From Niebla homalea (taxonomy: Eukaryota; Ascomycota; Lecanoromycetes; Lecanorales; Ramalinaceae), in the NCBI GenBank assembly GCA_019925105.1, contig JAHGAU010000008.1, positions 620,001 through 684,000 of the forward strand: a stretch of 64,000 bases of DNA. The letters run 5' to 3'. The position numbers and the translations under genes were made by a program. Under the pieces are notes generated by a model. The model saw nothing but the letters and a program-made list of their open reading frames with translations, was not told the origin of the DNA and did not search any database. This document shows, piece after piece, positions 1-10,684 of the stretch. Position 1 is the stretch's first letter. Every line of letters starts with the position of its first letter.

Positions 1-172
1 TGGGGAATAATCTCTTCTATCCTGTACCTGTATCTCTGCACTGTGATTTCATTCTAAAAGTCGTGCAATTATCACATCAAAGATTTGCGCTGGCGATTGG
101 ACCAGCGCTGGGCGGTCATTCGCTCTACATTTGGTAATTGTAACAGCGTCTAACTTCGTCGACGTGCACCCC

Positions 173-934
173 TCACAACACAGTCAATGACCACATATCC
201 TGACAAAGGCGCAGCACCGCTCCACCCTCCGTTGAATCGCAGAGCCCGCGAATGACAAGATGCTTCACCACTTCACCATACCTAGCTTCTCCAACATCAC
301 TCCTACGTTCCATCGTCTCCCATCCACCGCCTTTGAACCACCACCTAAAGTGCCAATGCAGTGTTACCCGCCAGGGAGCAATATCCCTCTGCAAACTCTT
401 TACCATCGAGATCACCGCCGCGGTCCGATACTCGCCATAGTCCGCCAGCGACATGTCTTGCATACACGCGTTCAGGTCCAGCGTCAGCGTCTGCAATTCG
501 TTGTCCGAAGCTTGCAGCAACGCCATTCTCTCCCACCGCCACAGTCTGTCCACTTTATCTAAAGACCGTGGGCCCATGTAGTCATCACCCGCCACGCAGG
601 AATGTTGAATGACCGCATCCTTTGCCAAGTCAAGGCGAACGTGCTGAATAGTCAGGCCAAGCCGTTGCCAGAATTTCCCGGCCGTCTTCCGCGCATCGCC
701 ATCTTCCGAGTGAGTGGGTCGAAGGAGGAGAACTTTGTTCGTGGCGTACAGCCGGACAACCGCCTCGGCGTAGATGCTGCGATTGACCGTGAGGATTGCC
801 GGGCTGGTAAAGGTCGGGACTGGTGTTGTAGTGGGTGTAGGTCGGACTGGGAGGATGAGTTTCCCGGTGGGTAAGACCTCGTTGTAGATCTGGTCGCGAA
901 GCTCTCGAGGCAGCGTCTCGAATGTGGAGGACAT
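173..934 (-). CDS. F-box-like / 2EXR-type fungal protein, 253 aa
   Basis: Intact single-exon frame of 253 aa. The N-terminus reads FETLPRELRDQIYNEVL, the opening helix of the large family of F-box-like proteins common in Dothideomycetes (LPxELRxxIY), followed by a SPAILTVNRSIYAEAVVRLY segment usual for that family. Such proteins are thought to act as substrate adaptors of SCF ubiquitin ligases, but substrates are almost never known. The C-terminal two thirds carry no motif I recognise. The start is the first ATG in frame, directly before the family motif. No neighbour suggests a partner. Confidence 0.72.
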   Translation of the reverse strand: MSSTFETLPRELRDQIYNEVLPTGKLILPVRPTPTTTPVPTFTSPAILTVNRSIYAEAVVRLYATNKVLLLRPTHSEDGDARKTAGKFWQRLGLTIQHVRLDLAKDAVIQHSCVAGDDYMGPRSLDKVDRLWRWERMALLQASDNELQTLTLDLNACMQDMSLADYGEYRTAAVISMVKSLQRDIAPWRVTLHWHFRWWFKGGGWETMERRSDVGEARYGEVVKHLVIRGLCDSTEGGAVLRLCQDMWSLTVL

Positions 935-2387
935 GTTTGCCGTCGGTCCTTTTCCTTCGATGACGATGATGATGTTGCTGCTGATGTCGCTGGTGTGAGG
1001 TGGAAGATGGGGGATTTGCCAGGCAATTCAAGCGGGCAGAATGATCTGGTACAGTTGTGTGGTGATGTCTACGCTTGAACACAAGATGGTAGGAAGAAAG
1101 CAAGCAAGAAAGAAAGAAAGAGCTAGGCCTTGAGGGTCTTATAGTCCCATCACCCAAGTGTTAAGTAAATGTAGTGTTGCAGAGATATATTGAGGCACTT
1201 GGTACTCCGAACCTAACCAGTGTTCAATCCCAGATACAGAGAACATCGACGATGTCATCCGGTGCCAAAACCGCTGGCAGCATCCTTTCATTCTCGCCAT
1301 CTTGTTGCCGAAAAACCTCCAGAGTAACACAATCTCACATGTCAGTCGATGCCTCCATCCGAAAACAGACGAGTCCGTTCGCACAGAGGCATCGAACGCG
1401 TCGCAACAGACCCTCCTTTCTCACATCTTCAAGCAATCGTTCAATGACAACAACAGTTCCCTTGCAACAACGCTGGCAAGTCGAAACCATCTCCACCCTT
1501 CCCCCCCCCAACCAAACTCCTCCTTCCCCATTGACAAAACACCACCACCACCATCATCAACGCATCTCTCATCCCCCGTGGCGCGCGCGCAGCAACCCGC
1601 TTTCCTGACTTAGACTAGACTAGACAGACAGACTATTCCCACCCCCCCCCCGGTCCTTTTCTCCTCTCCTTCTTCTTTCGAGTCATTCAATTTTGAATAT
1701 GACATAATAAACCTGATATTTCCCTTTCCCTCTTCCTTCTCCTTCTTGCGTAGCAAATCCGAGCTTTGTATCATCTTTTACCCGTCTAGAACGGGGAAGA
1801 GCGGGTGGATTTTTTTGTTCTGCTGCCGTTTAATTCGGATGGACGTGGTGGTATTGTGGTTTTTCATGTCTCGCGATTGAGAGAGAGAGGCTGTTGGTTG
1901 TGGAGATGAGAGGGATTTTCCATCCAGGCGTTGGTTTCGTGGTTATGAAAGTTTTGGGTCAAACGACATATTCAGGATAAAGCTTCTCGAGGAATTACTT
2001 GCTGGGTTAAGCTGGGGATGAGATGAGCTTATGGTTTGTTTGTTCTTGTTTTTTTTCTTCTCGGGGAAAGTCTTTCTTTGATGGAGTGGGAACGTAAAAC
2101 CCGCGATAATGGGTACAGAAATGACAGGCTTACCGGAGATACCTGCTTGGGGTACGGAAATGGGTTCGAAGGGTTGCCGGTTCAGATTGTTGAGAGAGGG
2201 AATTTCGTATAGTCACAACACGGCCATCGAATATGAGAGAGTATGACACCTGGTTACAAGAGAGGAAATAAGGACTGCCGTGTGCTCCAGTAGGCGATCT
2301 ACAGTCCGCGGACTCCCTATACTTGGAATTGATCGCAATATCAAAGCTGCCAGATTGGGATCGTCTACATGCTGCCTCCCAAACCCC
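935..2387. other. Intergenic, pyrimidine-rich
   Basis: About 1.4 kb between the promoter side of the F-box-like gene and the 3' end of the mS45 gene. It contains CT-rich tracts (about 1640-1745), C homopolymers near 1500 and 1640, a short CG-alternating run and GA-rich stretches. Open frames here are low-complexity (His/Pro/Ser runs) and show no domain. I see no RNA gene. Confidence 0.6.
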
Positions 2388-3706
2388 TTACTCCACTCTG
2401 GTCGGTATTTTTACCTGCCCCTTCTTCCGGTCCTGGTGCGGCATCCCATACCTAGCCCCGACCCCCCTCCTCCCCCGTCCATCCTTGCCTGCCTCATCCA
2501 CACTGATCTCCCTGAAACGAAACTCCCACCGGGAGGTCTCCCGCCTCTTCACCACCATCTCCTCCAACTTCCTCTTCGCGCTTTCTTGCACCTCTCTCCT
2601 CCTCTTCTCCTCCTCATTTTTCTTGCGTTGCCTGCTGGCAACTTCATCTTTCTGGAGTCCCTCATTGTACCATTTCTGGATCTGCACGAGTTCCGGGTGC
2701 GGAATGCGGCTGTCGGCAGGTAAGAGGGAGCGGTCGAAGACGCGGCCGGCGTCTGTGCGGTTGAAGTGCCGGGATTCGGAGGTCGGGTGGAAGAGCTGGA
2801 GGGTGGTGGCTTTGTGGACGGGGAGGTCGTTGATGGATTCGTGGGGCAAGGGAGTGGCGTTGTTGGGGAGGAAGCGGGTTTGTGGAAGCATGGACATGAC
2901 AGCGCGCGCGTAGGGGAGGGCGAGGGGTTTTCCCTGATGATAAGATCTTGTGGTCAGCAAGATGACTTGCTGTCATTACTGGGTTTGACGGGGTTAATGG
3001 CGATGGAAGAGTGGTGTTCAGAGAGTTGTAATTCATGAAATGGTAACCATGGTGGAAGTCTTCAAGACTAATCGATATCTGTATCTCATCATGCTTGGGG
3101 GAAGCGTCACAAAGCGACGGAGCTGGCAGCTTGCTTCGTGGTTGCAAAGAATGATAACCAGTGGAGTGCAATCATCAGACGTACCTCTTTGATCCGATCC
3201 TCCTCCAACGTCTTCAACCTCACCACTGCCCCCACTCTCCCCATCTCCACCTGCAAACTTGCGCTGACAGTCCGCACATCCTGGCCCTGTTCCACCACCC
3301 TCTTGTAAATCTCATCGCGCAACTCCTCACTCAATACATGCTGGGATCTGAAATTCCTGTTCATCGGATAAGGCATCAGATCATCCAGACTCTCCTTGGG
3401 GATCTCCTGCCCCTGTTGTTGGGAGCGGTCTTTGGAAGGTTTGAGTCCCTTGGCGCGGATGAGGCCGCCGTATTGGTCATAGGCGTTGATGTAGTTGGTG
3501 CTGTTGGGGAGCGGTTGGCGGAACACGGCGCCGGGGCCTTCGAGCCAGGAGAAAAGCTCGCGGCGGAGGCGGGTGTTGAGCGCGGTGGTCGTCGAGAGGG
3601 GGCGCTGGAGGAGTTTGTGGAGACACGATGGACAGATTTGGGGGGTTGATGATGGGTTCAGGAGGGTCCATCTAACAGGGTGCGGCCGGTGTAGTCGCGG
3701 TGGCAT
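2388..3706 (-). CDS. MRPS35: Mitochondrial small-subunit ribosomal protein mS45 (Bot1/Mrps35 family)
   Basis: Two exons, 3706-3185 and 2933-2388, with a 251-bp intron (2934-3184, donor GTACGT, acceptor ATCATCAG, phase 0). The join gives RIKE|GKPLALPYARAV, the continuity expected in Bot1p-family proteins. Exon 1 has an Arg/Pro-rich mitochondrial presequence, a CPSC pair, then the diagnostic FSWLEGPGAVFRQPLPNSTN and YINAYDQYGG. Exon 2 ends in a long basic, probably helical segment (QRKKNEEEKRRREVQ). The family is a fungal component of the mitochondrial 37S subunit needed for mitochondrial translation. The intron is longer than its neighbours', so a different acceptor is possible, but phase and family sequence support this one. 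Confidence 0.88.
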
Positions 3707-4061
3707 TGCGACGGTGTATTAGCTGATAGAAATGATTGGAGCGGTCAATTCTATTGTACGAGTAAAGATTTCATGCTGCCATGTCTGGGAATTGGATCTT
3801 GAAGCTGAGCCCTCGGCCGGCCACAAGATTTTGTAACAGTGGGCGGAATTGGCCAATGCGCAAAAAAGCACAAGCCGTCACGTGAAGCCATAAAAAAAGG
3901 GGGCCAACGAAGGAGCCAAGGGAGGTAATTGAGGGACAATGCGGTGAAAGTCTCCTTCTTCTCTTGTCTGTAGCTATCATGATACTCATCAGTAGGTCTT
4001 CAGTATCTTCCAATGCGGTCTATTGCCCTCCAAAGCCAATGCTAAAGCTTCGTCGGTGATT

Positions 4062-5699
4062 TCATCCATGCCCTCCATCGCAGCCAATCCTACCGAGCAA
4101 TTCCTTCCGATCACTGGGAAAGGCAACGCCAGTGGCTACTCCCCCACCCTTTCTGAACCGTTTCACAGGGCTGCTTCGTTGACTGTGCAGCCGAATATCC
4201 TCAACGCCCACTTCTTCCTCCACAGGCTCATATTCAATAGGCTTTTTGGCAAAGGCTTTCTTTTCGTTTTTCGATTCTCCCGCGTCTTCATCGTCTGCCT
4301 CCTCGTCCTCGTCCTCACCATCACTCCTCGAGTCTTCAGCCTCGCCGCCTCTTAGAACCTTGATGGCGACCCGGATAATCATACCAAACCACACTAACAT
4401 GAGCACCTGCAGGATTAAGAGTGTGATGATGTAAGCCCACTTGATATTGTCGTTCCAGCAAACAAGACCTGAAGGGTTACGGAACGGATCAACCAGATGC
4501 CAATAGTCGTCGGCTGTGGGCTCAGGGCCTGTCACGTTTGGCGGACTACCTGAGTAGCAGCCATAGTTGATTTCTTGAGGACTATTGTCGTAGAGTGAAT
4601 AGACTACTCGAAGGTATAGGACATGTCGTGTGACAAACCAGACAAGCATGAAAACACCAAAGGCGATGTCACATGCAAGCTGAAAGCCCAGGTACTTGAG
4701 TATCTTCGCAAGCTAGTACGTGAGTCAGCCAACAAGTGTACAAAAGGTGGATAGGACCTACGGCGAAGAAGAGATCGACCACATCCATCAGACACAAGAT
4801 CATGTTGCCGACTTTGGTCTGATGGTAACTATAGCTCGCGAACATCAAGACACACGTTACCACATGATGAGTGAACATCTGCCAATGGTCCTTTCTCTTT
4901 TTCTCAATGTGCACGATCACAATCTGCTGCAGCCAGAAGCTGAATTGAACCAGGTAATACCATTTCATCGTTCCCTCGAGCTCTCGCTTAGGCCAGCCTG
5001 TCCAAAGCTCTCGAACGTTCAACCAATGCTCGTGATTGTACATGATATACTGTTTTATTGTGAGCGTTCTATAGTGCCAGATGGATGCTGATATCTCAAA
5101 CCTACCATTCCAAGGGACCAGAAGGTTGTGTCGTAGATCAGGACCCAGCCCTGCTCTGCAAATCGAATCTTGTCTTTCCTCTTTGTTATCCCAAGTAACC
5201 CTGCCGATGGCGCGAGGACATAGTCTAGCGCAAAGGCGCGTAGACCTGTGAGCACGATGATCGAATAGAGTACCATGTAGAAGTCGTCCCAGCCTGCAGC
5301 ATATTTCCCCGTATCTGGGTTGTAGTAGGATAGTTGGTAGAATCTCCGAGTGCTCTGGCGTATCCGAGGAAAGCAAATGTGAGCCATTACATGCAGCAGC
5401 ACGAGATTGACGGAGAGTCCTGATTTGGGAGTCAAATTGTGTGGCTTTTGGACTTGACTTGGTCCTGACATACCGACTTGATGCTCCACAGTCCATTGGC
5501 ATACTGTCCCAATGAGGCTGTCAGTCCTCTGATTCCTCCGCTTGCCTGACTGGATGGGAGGACGTGTAGACCCATTGGTCCTGCAATGAGGGATCATATC
5601 AACGGTAGCGGGCTGAGCCTGGCCGTTTGACCGTCCCACGGAAAAGAGTGTGTGTTTGGGCACATTGTCGTCCGGCATGTGATACTCTGCGGAGGCCAT
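4062..5699 (-). CDS. LAG1: Ceramide synthase, Lag1/Lac1 family (TLC domain)
   Basis: Four exons, 5699-5474, 5419-5106, 5049-4762 and 4712-4062, with introns of 54, 56 and 49 bp. The total is exactly 493 codons (492 aa). The TLC/Lag1 domain is clear: ELWTGWP, then MFTHHVVTCVLM with the paired histidines essential for acyl-CoA-dependent N-acylation of sphingoid bases, followed by several membrane segments (for example YIITLLILQVLMLVWFGMII). The C-terminus is strongly acidic (EDEDEEADDEDAGES), as in yeast Lac1/Lag1. Acts in the ER membrane. The N-terminal 70 residues are polar and poorly conserved. The start is the first ATG of the open frame. Confidence 0.92.
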
Positions 5700-6351
5700 T
5701 GTAAACCTAACGCGTTTGCGACGTTCACAAGGGCTAAGGCGAGATGGAATGATTAGAGAAGCATTGGAGATACAGATCGGATGATTAAGGCTCTTGTGAT
5801 AGGCGACCCTTGAACGATAGAGCTTCCTCTACAGGCTGCCCCTGAGGGTGTTCCGCTGATTGGAAATTGCCGTGAAATGCTGTCAATGCAACCACCAAAT
5901 GCTGTTCAAAGAGCGTGGGACATTGGAAAACGAGCGACAGATAGGCGGACACGGTAAGACAATGATTCTAGGAAGCTAAATTGACCCCGGTGTGGTGGGC
6001 AAGACCGGTTGTACAAAAGCTGCATCGATCCAGCTTGTCTAAGTTAAGCTCAGAATTAGGGCACAATGCAAGCTCGGCGAGGTTCCCGCTAGCTAGCTTC
6101 GCAGTAGCAGGCTCGGCAGGGTGGCAATGGATGTCGAATCAGAGAACAGCATGACGCCACACTTGTACTTTGGAAGCGGATGCATTCAAAGTCTGCGACT
6201 GTAAAGATGTTGAATATATGCCCCAAGTAAATAATACTACGCAACTAGAAAGCATGTGTTAACGCTTTTCCCTCAATCCTGCATCCTTTGAACACCTTCC
6301 CGAGCCTGATCCCCTCGTTCGTGTTGCACCTCATGACATGCGTGACCGGTT
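5700..6351. other. Intergenic, promoter of the ceramide synthase gene
   Basis: About 650 bp with no coding signal. It holds the 5' side of the ceramide synthase gene and the 3' side of the BI-1-like gene. Nothing stands out beyond mixed AT-rich stretches near 6200-6240 that could serve 3'-end formation of the BI-1 transcript. Confidence 0.6.
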
Positions 6352-7285
6352 CTAATTGTTTTGCTGGCTGTTGAGGATCCTCAAGATAGCCAAAAAGAGA
6401 TTGATGACGTCCAAGTAGAGCGAGATGGCCGCCGCAATCTCCTCTTCCACGTGATAGTGGCGCATGACCAGCTGAGTGTCTACCAGGATATAGCCACTGA
6501 AAATGAGAGCTGCAGCACCCCCGTATATCAGCTCCGTCGTACTCGAGCTCTTGAAAAAGGCCGCCACGAAGCCAAACAATATCAGGATCCATAGCGCTCC
6601 GAACAGATACGGTTGCCACGATGTAAAGTCATACTTTGTCTGACAGGCGAAGAGCGTCAAGGCTACGAAGATGCCGGCTGTGAGGATCAAGGCCAGAAGG
6701 ACCACGCGCGTTTCGTAGAAGGATACGATGACCGAGATGGAGTATGCTTCCATGGCTGTGAAGGCACCCAGGAAGAGGAGATTGGTGGGGTAGGATTTCC
6801 GTTTCCAAAAGGTGAGGATCATGAAGCCAATAGCTCCAAACAGCGAGACCCACATCATCCACTGGTTGGATTGAATCCATGCTTTGTAGCCCGTTGAAAC
6901 GTATGAAATGGAGCTGACGGCCATGGTGGCAATGATCTGGACAGTGCTGCCTTTTGTTAGTACACGTCTCCATTCAGAGGAGTGAAGGGGCCTTACAGGA
7001 TGGCGTAGACTTTCCGGATGAACTGCATTCGTATCGGGAGGGTAGCCTCTGCGACAGTGCCCCCATACTGTCAAGGACTCAGTATCCAGTCTCGAGTGTA
7101 AATCGGTGTGACAATCAGCTCACCTTGAAATCGTCTGGAACGTTATCATCTTCGTCTCTGGGACTGCCAAGGATGTTGCCTTGGTTACTAGACTCCGCTT
7201 GGTAGGATGGTGGGGCTTGGGTGTAAGAGGATTCTTCAAAGGAGTCACGCTGCGCAGCGGGCTGGTATTTGGTGTTGGCAGCCAT
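6352..7285 (-). CDS. BXI1: Bax inhibitor-1 family membrane protein (BXI1/YBH3-like)
   Basis: Three exons, 7285-7124, 7067-6997 and 6946-6352, with introns of 56 and 50 bp; 275 aa. The joined junctions read DDFK|YGGTVAEATLPIR and VYAIL|TVQIIAT, typical of the fungal TMBIM/BI-1 family. Seven hydrophobic segments follow, and the tail contains the ISLYLDVINLFLAILRIL helix conserved in BI-1 proteins. The soluble N-terminus is Pro/Gln/Ser-rich (QAPPSYQAESS). Members sit in ER, vacuolar or mitochondrial membranes and affect Ca2+ leak and stress or cell-death responses. An upstream in-frame extension to 7489 exists, but MAANTKYQPAAQ is the usual start type. Confidence 0.93.
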
Positions 7286-9219
7286 GATTGAGGAACGGAT
7301 GTAGCAATACAAGAGAGGTCGAAGGTATGACAACGTTGAAAGGAAGGCGGCAAAGCCGTTGTTACGTCGTCTGATGCGGGTTTCAGCGCTAGCTGAGTGT
7401 GGCTTAGTCATAGATTCACAAAGAACCGTGCAGACGTATCTATATCTCACAGTTGCAAACTCTTTGAAAGGTATTGAGTTTGCGATCATTTTGACTTATC
7501 CGAGGCTTCTGCAGTACATCGTGGTGATTGAATTGCATTGATGGATGTATGACAGCCTACATCTGCTTGATGTCGTCCAGTATATATGGTGAATTCTGTC
7601 TGATGAGATGCACAAGATTGTACTGCTGAATCTGGATGGATGCTCAGATTTCTGACAACCAAGAGATCTATTTCCTTTTGGAGAAGCGGCTCAAGTAATA
7701 GGAGCTTCGATGGCATGGTGGTGTAGCGAGACGCGCCCTTAGACTGTGGTCGGTTGAGACCGGTTTCCTCGAGCTTCAGCATGTATGATGTATGCTCTTA
7801 ATCGTTTCGACGAAATCCACGTGGTGGTACAAAAGTGCAAAACTAATTTCCCTGGTGCTTCATCTCCATGCACCATTAGCCTGCGCAACGTTGTTCTCCT
7901 TGGACTTGATTTTTTTACCAATTCTACAGAGAGAGCGCCACTCCACACAGCCATGATGCTAGATGTGTGAGAATCGAATCTCTTTCTACAAACTGTGTTT
8001 CATTCTGTTCCGCCCTATATCACTCCTTTTCCACTCGAACATAATTTCTACTCGCACGATACTCACCTGCCCCAGTTGATCTCTCGGGTGGGTGAGAAAT
8101 ATGGAAAGCTGCCTGGCCTGGAGAGGCGTACTTTGTGGCACCCTCAGGAAGCATTGCTTAAATCCAAGAGATCGCAGGAGAGGGCGATGGTGGCGGAAAT
8201 TGGCGCATTGAGGGAGAAGGGTGTGGTGTTAGGAGGGTTTGGAACTTGAGGGTAGTCTGCACGCCGAAGAACTGTCTCCGGATTGCTTTTTGATGATTCT
8301 CATGTATTGATACAAGTTGTGCACAGAGAAATACACGAGCGGGAATGCAAGTCACCTGTAAAGCCTTTCGAGCATACTCGAGCGCCCAATCAATGCTATC
8401 GGGGCTGCTGCAGGACCTGAATACGTTTGGGTAGGTATGATATCCACAACCCTAAAATCTTGCTCTTCATGGCACCTTGGCAGCTTGCCGCTTTCTCCTT
8501 CTTACATATCCTCAAGATAGGCAAGGTGGATGAAGAGCTCATTTGGTGAATTGGAACAAGTCTTCTGCTGAAACAACAAAGAGCCGGCCCCCACATACAT
8601 GATAGATGGACTCGTGGTCTGCATATTCCACTAAGCCAATTCCAGACTTAGCCTACTCCTGGCGGCTATGTGTTTCGCACAAGTTTCCGCAAAGCATCCT
8701 GCGCAAAGCCTCCTCCAACCAAATATCATGCCGAGAAACATGGTGAAACGGACAGATACCAAATACAATTATACAAGACTTAATTTCACAGACCACAGTG
8801 CAGGTGTGCCGCCCTGGTTTCCAAGGCTGAGTGCTACGCGTGGTAGGATGGCCATTATGCATGCGCGACCTTTGTTCTAAATTCACAACTTGAAAGTGAA
8901 GTACATCCGCCACCTGTCCTCGCATTGTCTGCTCGCTCATAACTAGAATGAGCGCGTCTCCCAGACCTTTGACTCTCGTTCTCTTTCCTTCAGGCTCTTG
9001 AAACATTCTCAAATCTCTTTGTTCAACGTCAGCGCTGGGCGCGATCGACCTCATCTTGACCTCATCTCATCGTTCGAATAGTCTTCTCTTCTTTTCCGTC
9101 CATTCTTATTGTCAGTCTCGACACCCTATCTCGCGAGTTCGTCACATTCTATCTCTTTTTGGATTTCCTTTAGAAGTCCTTTTTCACCACGTTCATTAAA
9201 ACACACTCCTTTAGCCGCT
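7286..9219. other. Intergenic, 1.9 kb
   Basis: Between two genes transcribed away from each other, so it contains both promoters. Short open frames occur on both strands (for example 7995-8249 +, 84 codons), but none has a recognisable domain or convincing splice partners. The 200 bp before 9220 are CT-rich (CATCTCATCGTTCG, CTTCTCTTCTTTTCC), the usual look of a fungal core promoter and 5' UTR. Confidence 0.55.
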
Positions 9220-10392
9220 ATGCATTTCATTTCACAGACTTTCCTTGTTGCGCTCGGCGTTGGAGCTGTCGCCAGTCAGCCCCATGGGGTTCACAGGCGA
9301 TTCCATGCCAAGCGTCAAAACTACGACGACCCAGCGCTATACAGGGATGTGAATTACAGCACCATGCCCTGGTCTACAATGGCCGACTGGGCCACGGTAG
9401 ACTACGGTCAGCAACCAACATCTACACCACAGCCAGGAGGCGACCAACAAGGCCCCACGCTGACAAGTACATCCATGGTTACAATCACGCCATCCCCCGT
9501 CGTGGTGCAACCGGCCGCTCAAAACAACAACAACGGTCAACAGAACAACCAAAATAACCAAAACAAGCAAAATTCCCCGAATGAGCAGAACAACAATAAT
9601 AACAATAACGGCAATACCAATGCCCAATCCACCACCTCCAACTCCACCCCGGGTACCAAACGCGGCCTCTCCTATGACAACACCTCCCCCAACATGGACA
9701 TTTTCAGCCAATACAAGAACAAGCTCTCCTGGGGTTACAACTGGGTCTCCTCTCGCGGCACCCTCCCGACCTCCATGGAATACATCCCCATGCTCCACTC
9801 CAGCGACGGCACCTTCACCGGCCCCTGGTCCTCCGATGTCGACGCCGCGAAATCCGCCGCGGGCGGCAACACGCTCTACCTTATGTCCTTCAACGAGCCC
9901 GACCAGACGGGCCAAGCCAATATGTCCCCCAGCGCGGCGGCAGCCGCGTATGGACAGTACATGTCCCCCCACGCTGCGGGGAATGTGAAGCTCGGTGCCC
10001 CCAGCGTGAGCAACGGGGTTGGGAATAATGGCGCGGGAAACCCGATGGGCATCGACTGGCTCAAATCGTTCATGGGATCCTGCTCCAACTGCCCAATCGA
10101 TTTCATCAACATCCACTGGTACGGTTGCGACAACGGCTGCTCCATCGACGATGACGTCAAGGATTTCCAATCGCAAGTGGGGAAGGCGAGCGCGTTGGGG
10201 AAACCCGTATGGGTGACGGAATTTGGGGCTAAGGGGGATGCAGGCCGGCAGGAGCAATTCATGGGACAGATCCTGCCGTGGTTGGATGGGCATGGTGGAG
10301 TGGAGAGGTATAGCTATTACATGGCGAAGGAGGGGCTGTTGACGCAGGGGAATGCAGTCAGTGGGTTGGGGCAGAAGTATGCCACCACTTGA
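9220..10392 (+). CDS. Secreted glycoside hydrolase, GH128 / Asl1-like cell-wall protein
   Basis: 390 aa without introns. MHFISQTFLVALGVGAVAS is a signal peptide (cleavage near residue 19), followed by dibasic sites (RRFHAKR, later TKR) that suit Kex2 processing. A low-complexity Asn/Gln linker (about residues 105-145) precedes the catalytic domain. That domain begins KRGLSYDN and carries FNEPD (about residue 223) and WVTEFG (about residue 331), the two glutamates of the GH128 TIM barrel, with INIHWYGC between. The family cleaves beta-1,3-glucan; fungal members are cell-wall associated. The ATG at 9220 is chosen over the upstream 9109 frame because it gives the signal peptide directly. Confidence 0.9.
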   Translation: MHFISQTFLVALGVGAVASQPHGVHRRFHAKRQNYDDPALYRDVNYSTMPWSTMADWATVDYGQQPTSTPQPGGDQQGPTLTSTSMVTITPSPVVVQPAAQNNNNGQQNNQNNQNKQNSPNEQNNNNNNNGNTNAQSTTSNSTPGTKRGLSYDNTSPNMDIFSQYKNKLSWGYNWVSSRGTLPTSMEYIPMLHSSDGTFTGPWSSDVDAAKSAAGGNTLYLMSFNEPDQTGQANMSPSAAAAAYGQYMSPHAAGNVKLGAPSVSNGVGNNGAGNPMGIDWLKSFMGSCSNCPIDFINIHWYGCDNGCSIDDDVKDFQSQVGKASALGKPVWVTEFGAKGDAGRQEQFMGQILPWLDGHGGVERYSYYMAKEGLLTQGNAVSGLGQKYATT

Positions 10393-10680
10393 GAAAGAGG
10401 GTGTCGAGGGTTTACAGGAGTTTGGTTGGAGTTTCTGAGTTGGGCTTGGCGGGCCATACATGATGCAGGCATTCTTCACTTCTTTTGAGATGAGACAGGC
10501 TCTTCCCATGATGGATTGATTAGATTGAACGGGGATGGCTTGGTGCTCGTTTTCGTATAATTGAGGCTGGTACCTGGCTACGATACATACGTTCGGGCAA
10601 TATATATGAATCTCATCTTCATCGCATTCAATCCTGGCATTATTGACTGTTTCCACGTGCCAGCATCATGACACGCTAGC
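10393..10680. other. 3' flank of the GH128 gene
   Basis: Non-coding stretch between the GH128 stop and the first recognisable unit of the palindromic satellite. Nothing else is seen on the plus strand. The minus strand is open across the gene, but that is an antisense shadow. Confidence 0.6.
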
Positions 10681-10684
10681 AGCA

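Noticed and set aside
1174..1608. 144-codon plus-strand frame with a His run
   Set aside because: Simple-sequence translation with no domain; CT-rich leader-like DNA.
7995..8249. 84-codon frame on the plus strand
   Set aside because: Looks mildly coding at its end but has no domain, signal peptide or convincing splice partners.
9337..10656. 439-codon open frame antisense to the GH128 gene
   Set aside because: Low-complexity Val/Gly/Ile translation created by the complement of the coding strand; the plus strand has a signal peptide and a complete GH128 domain.
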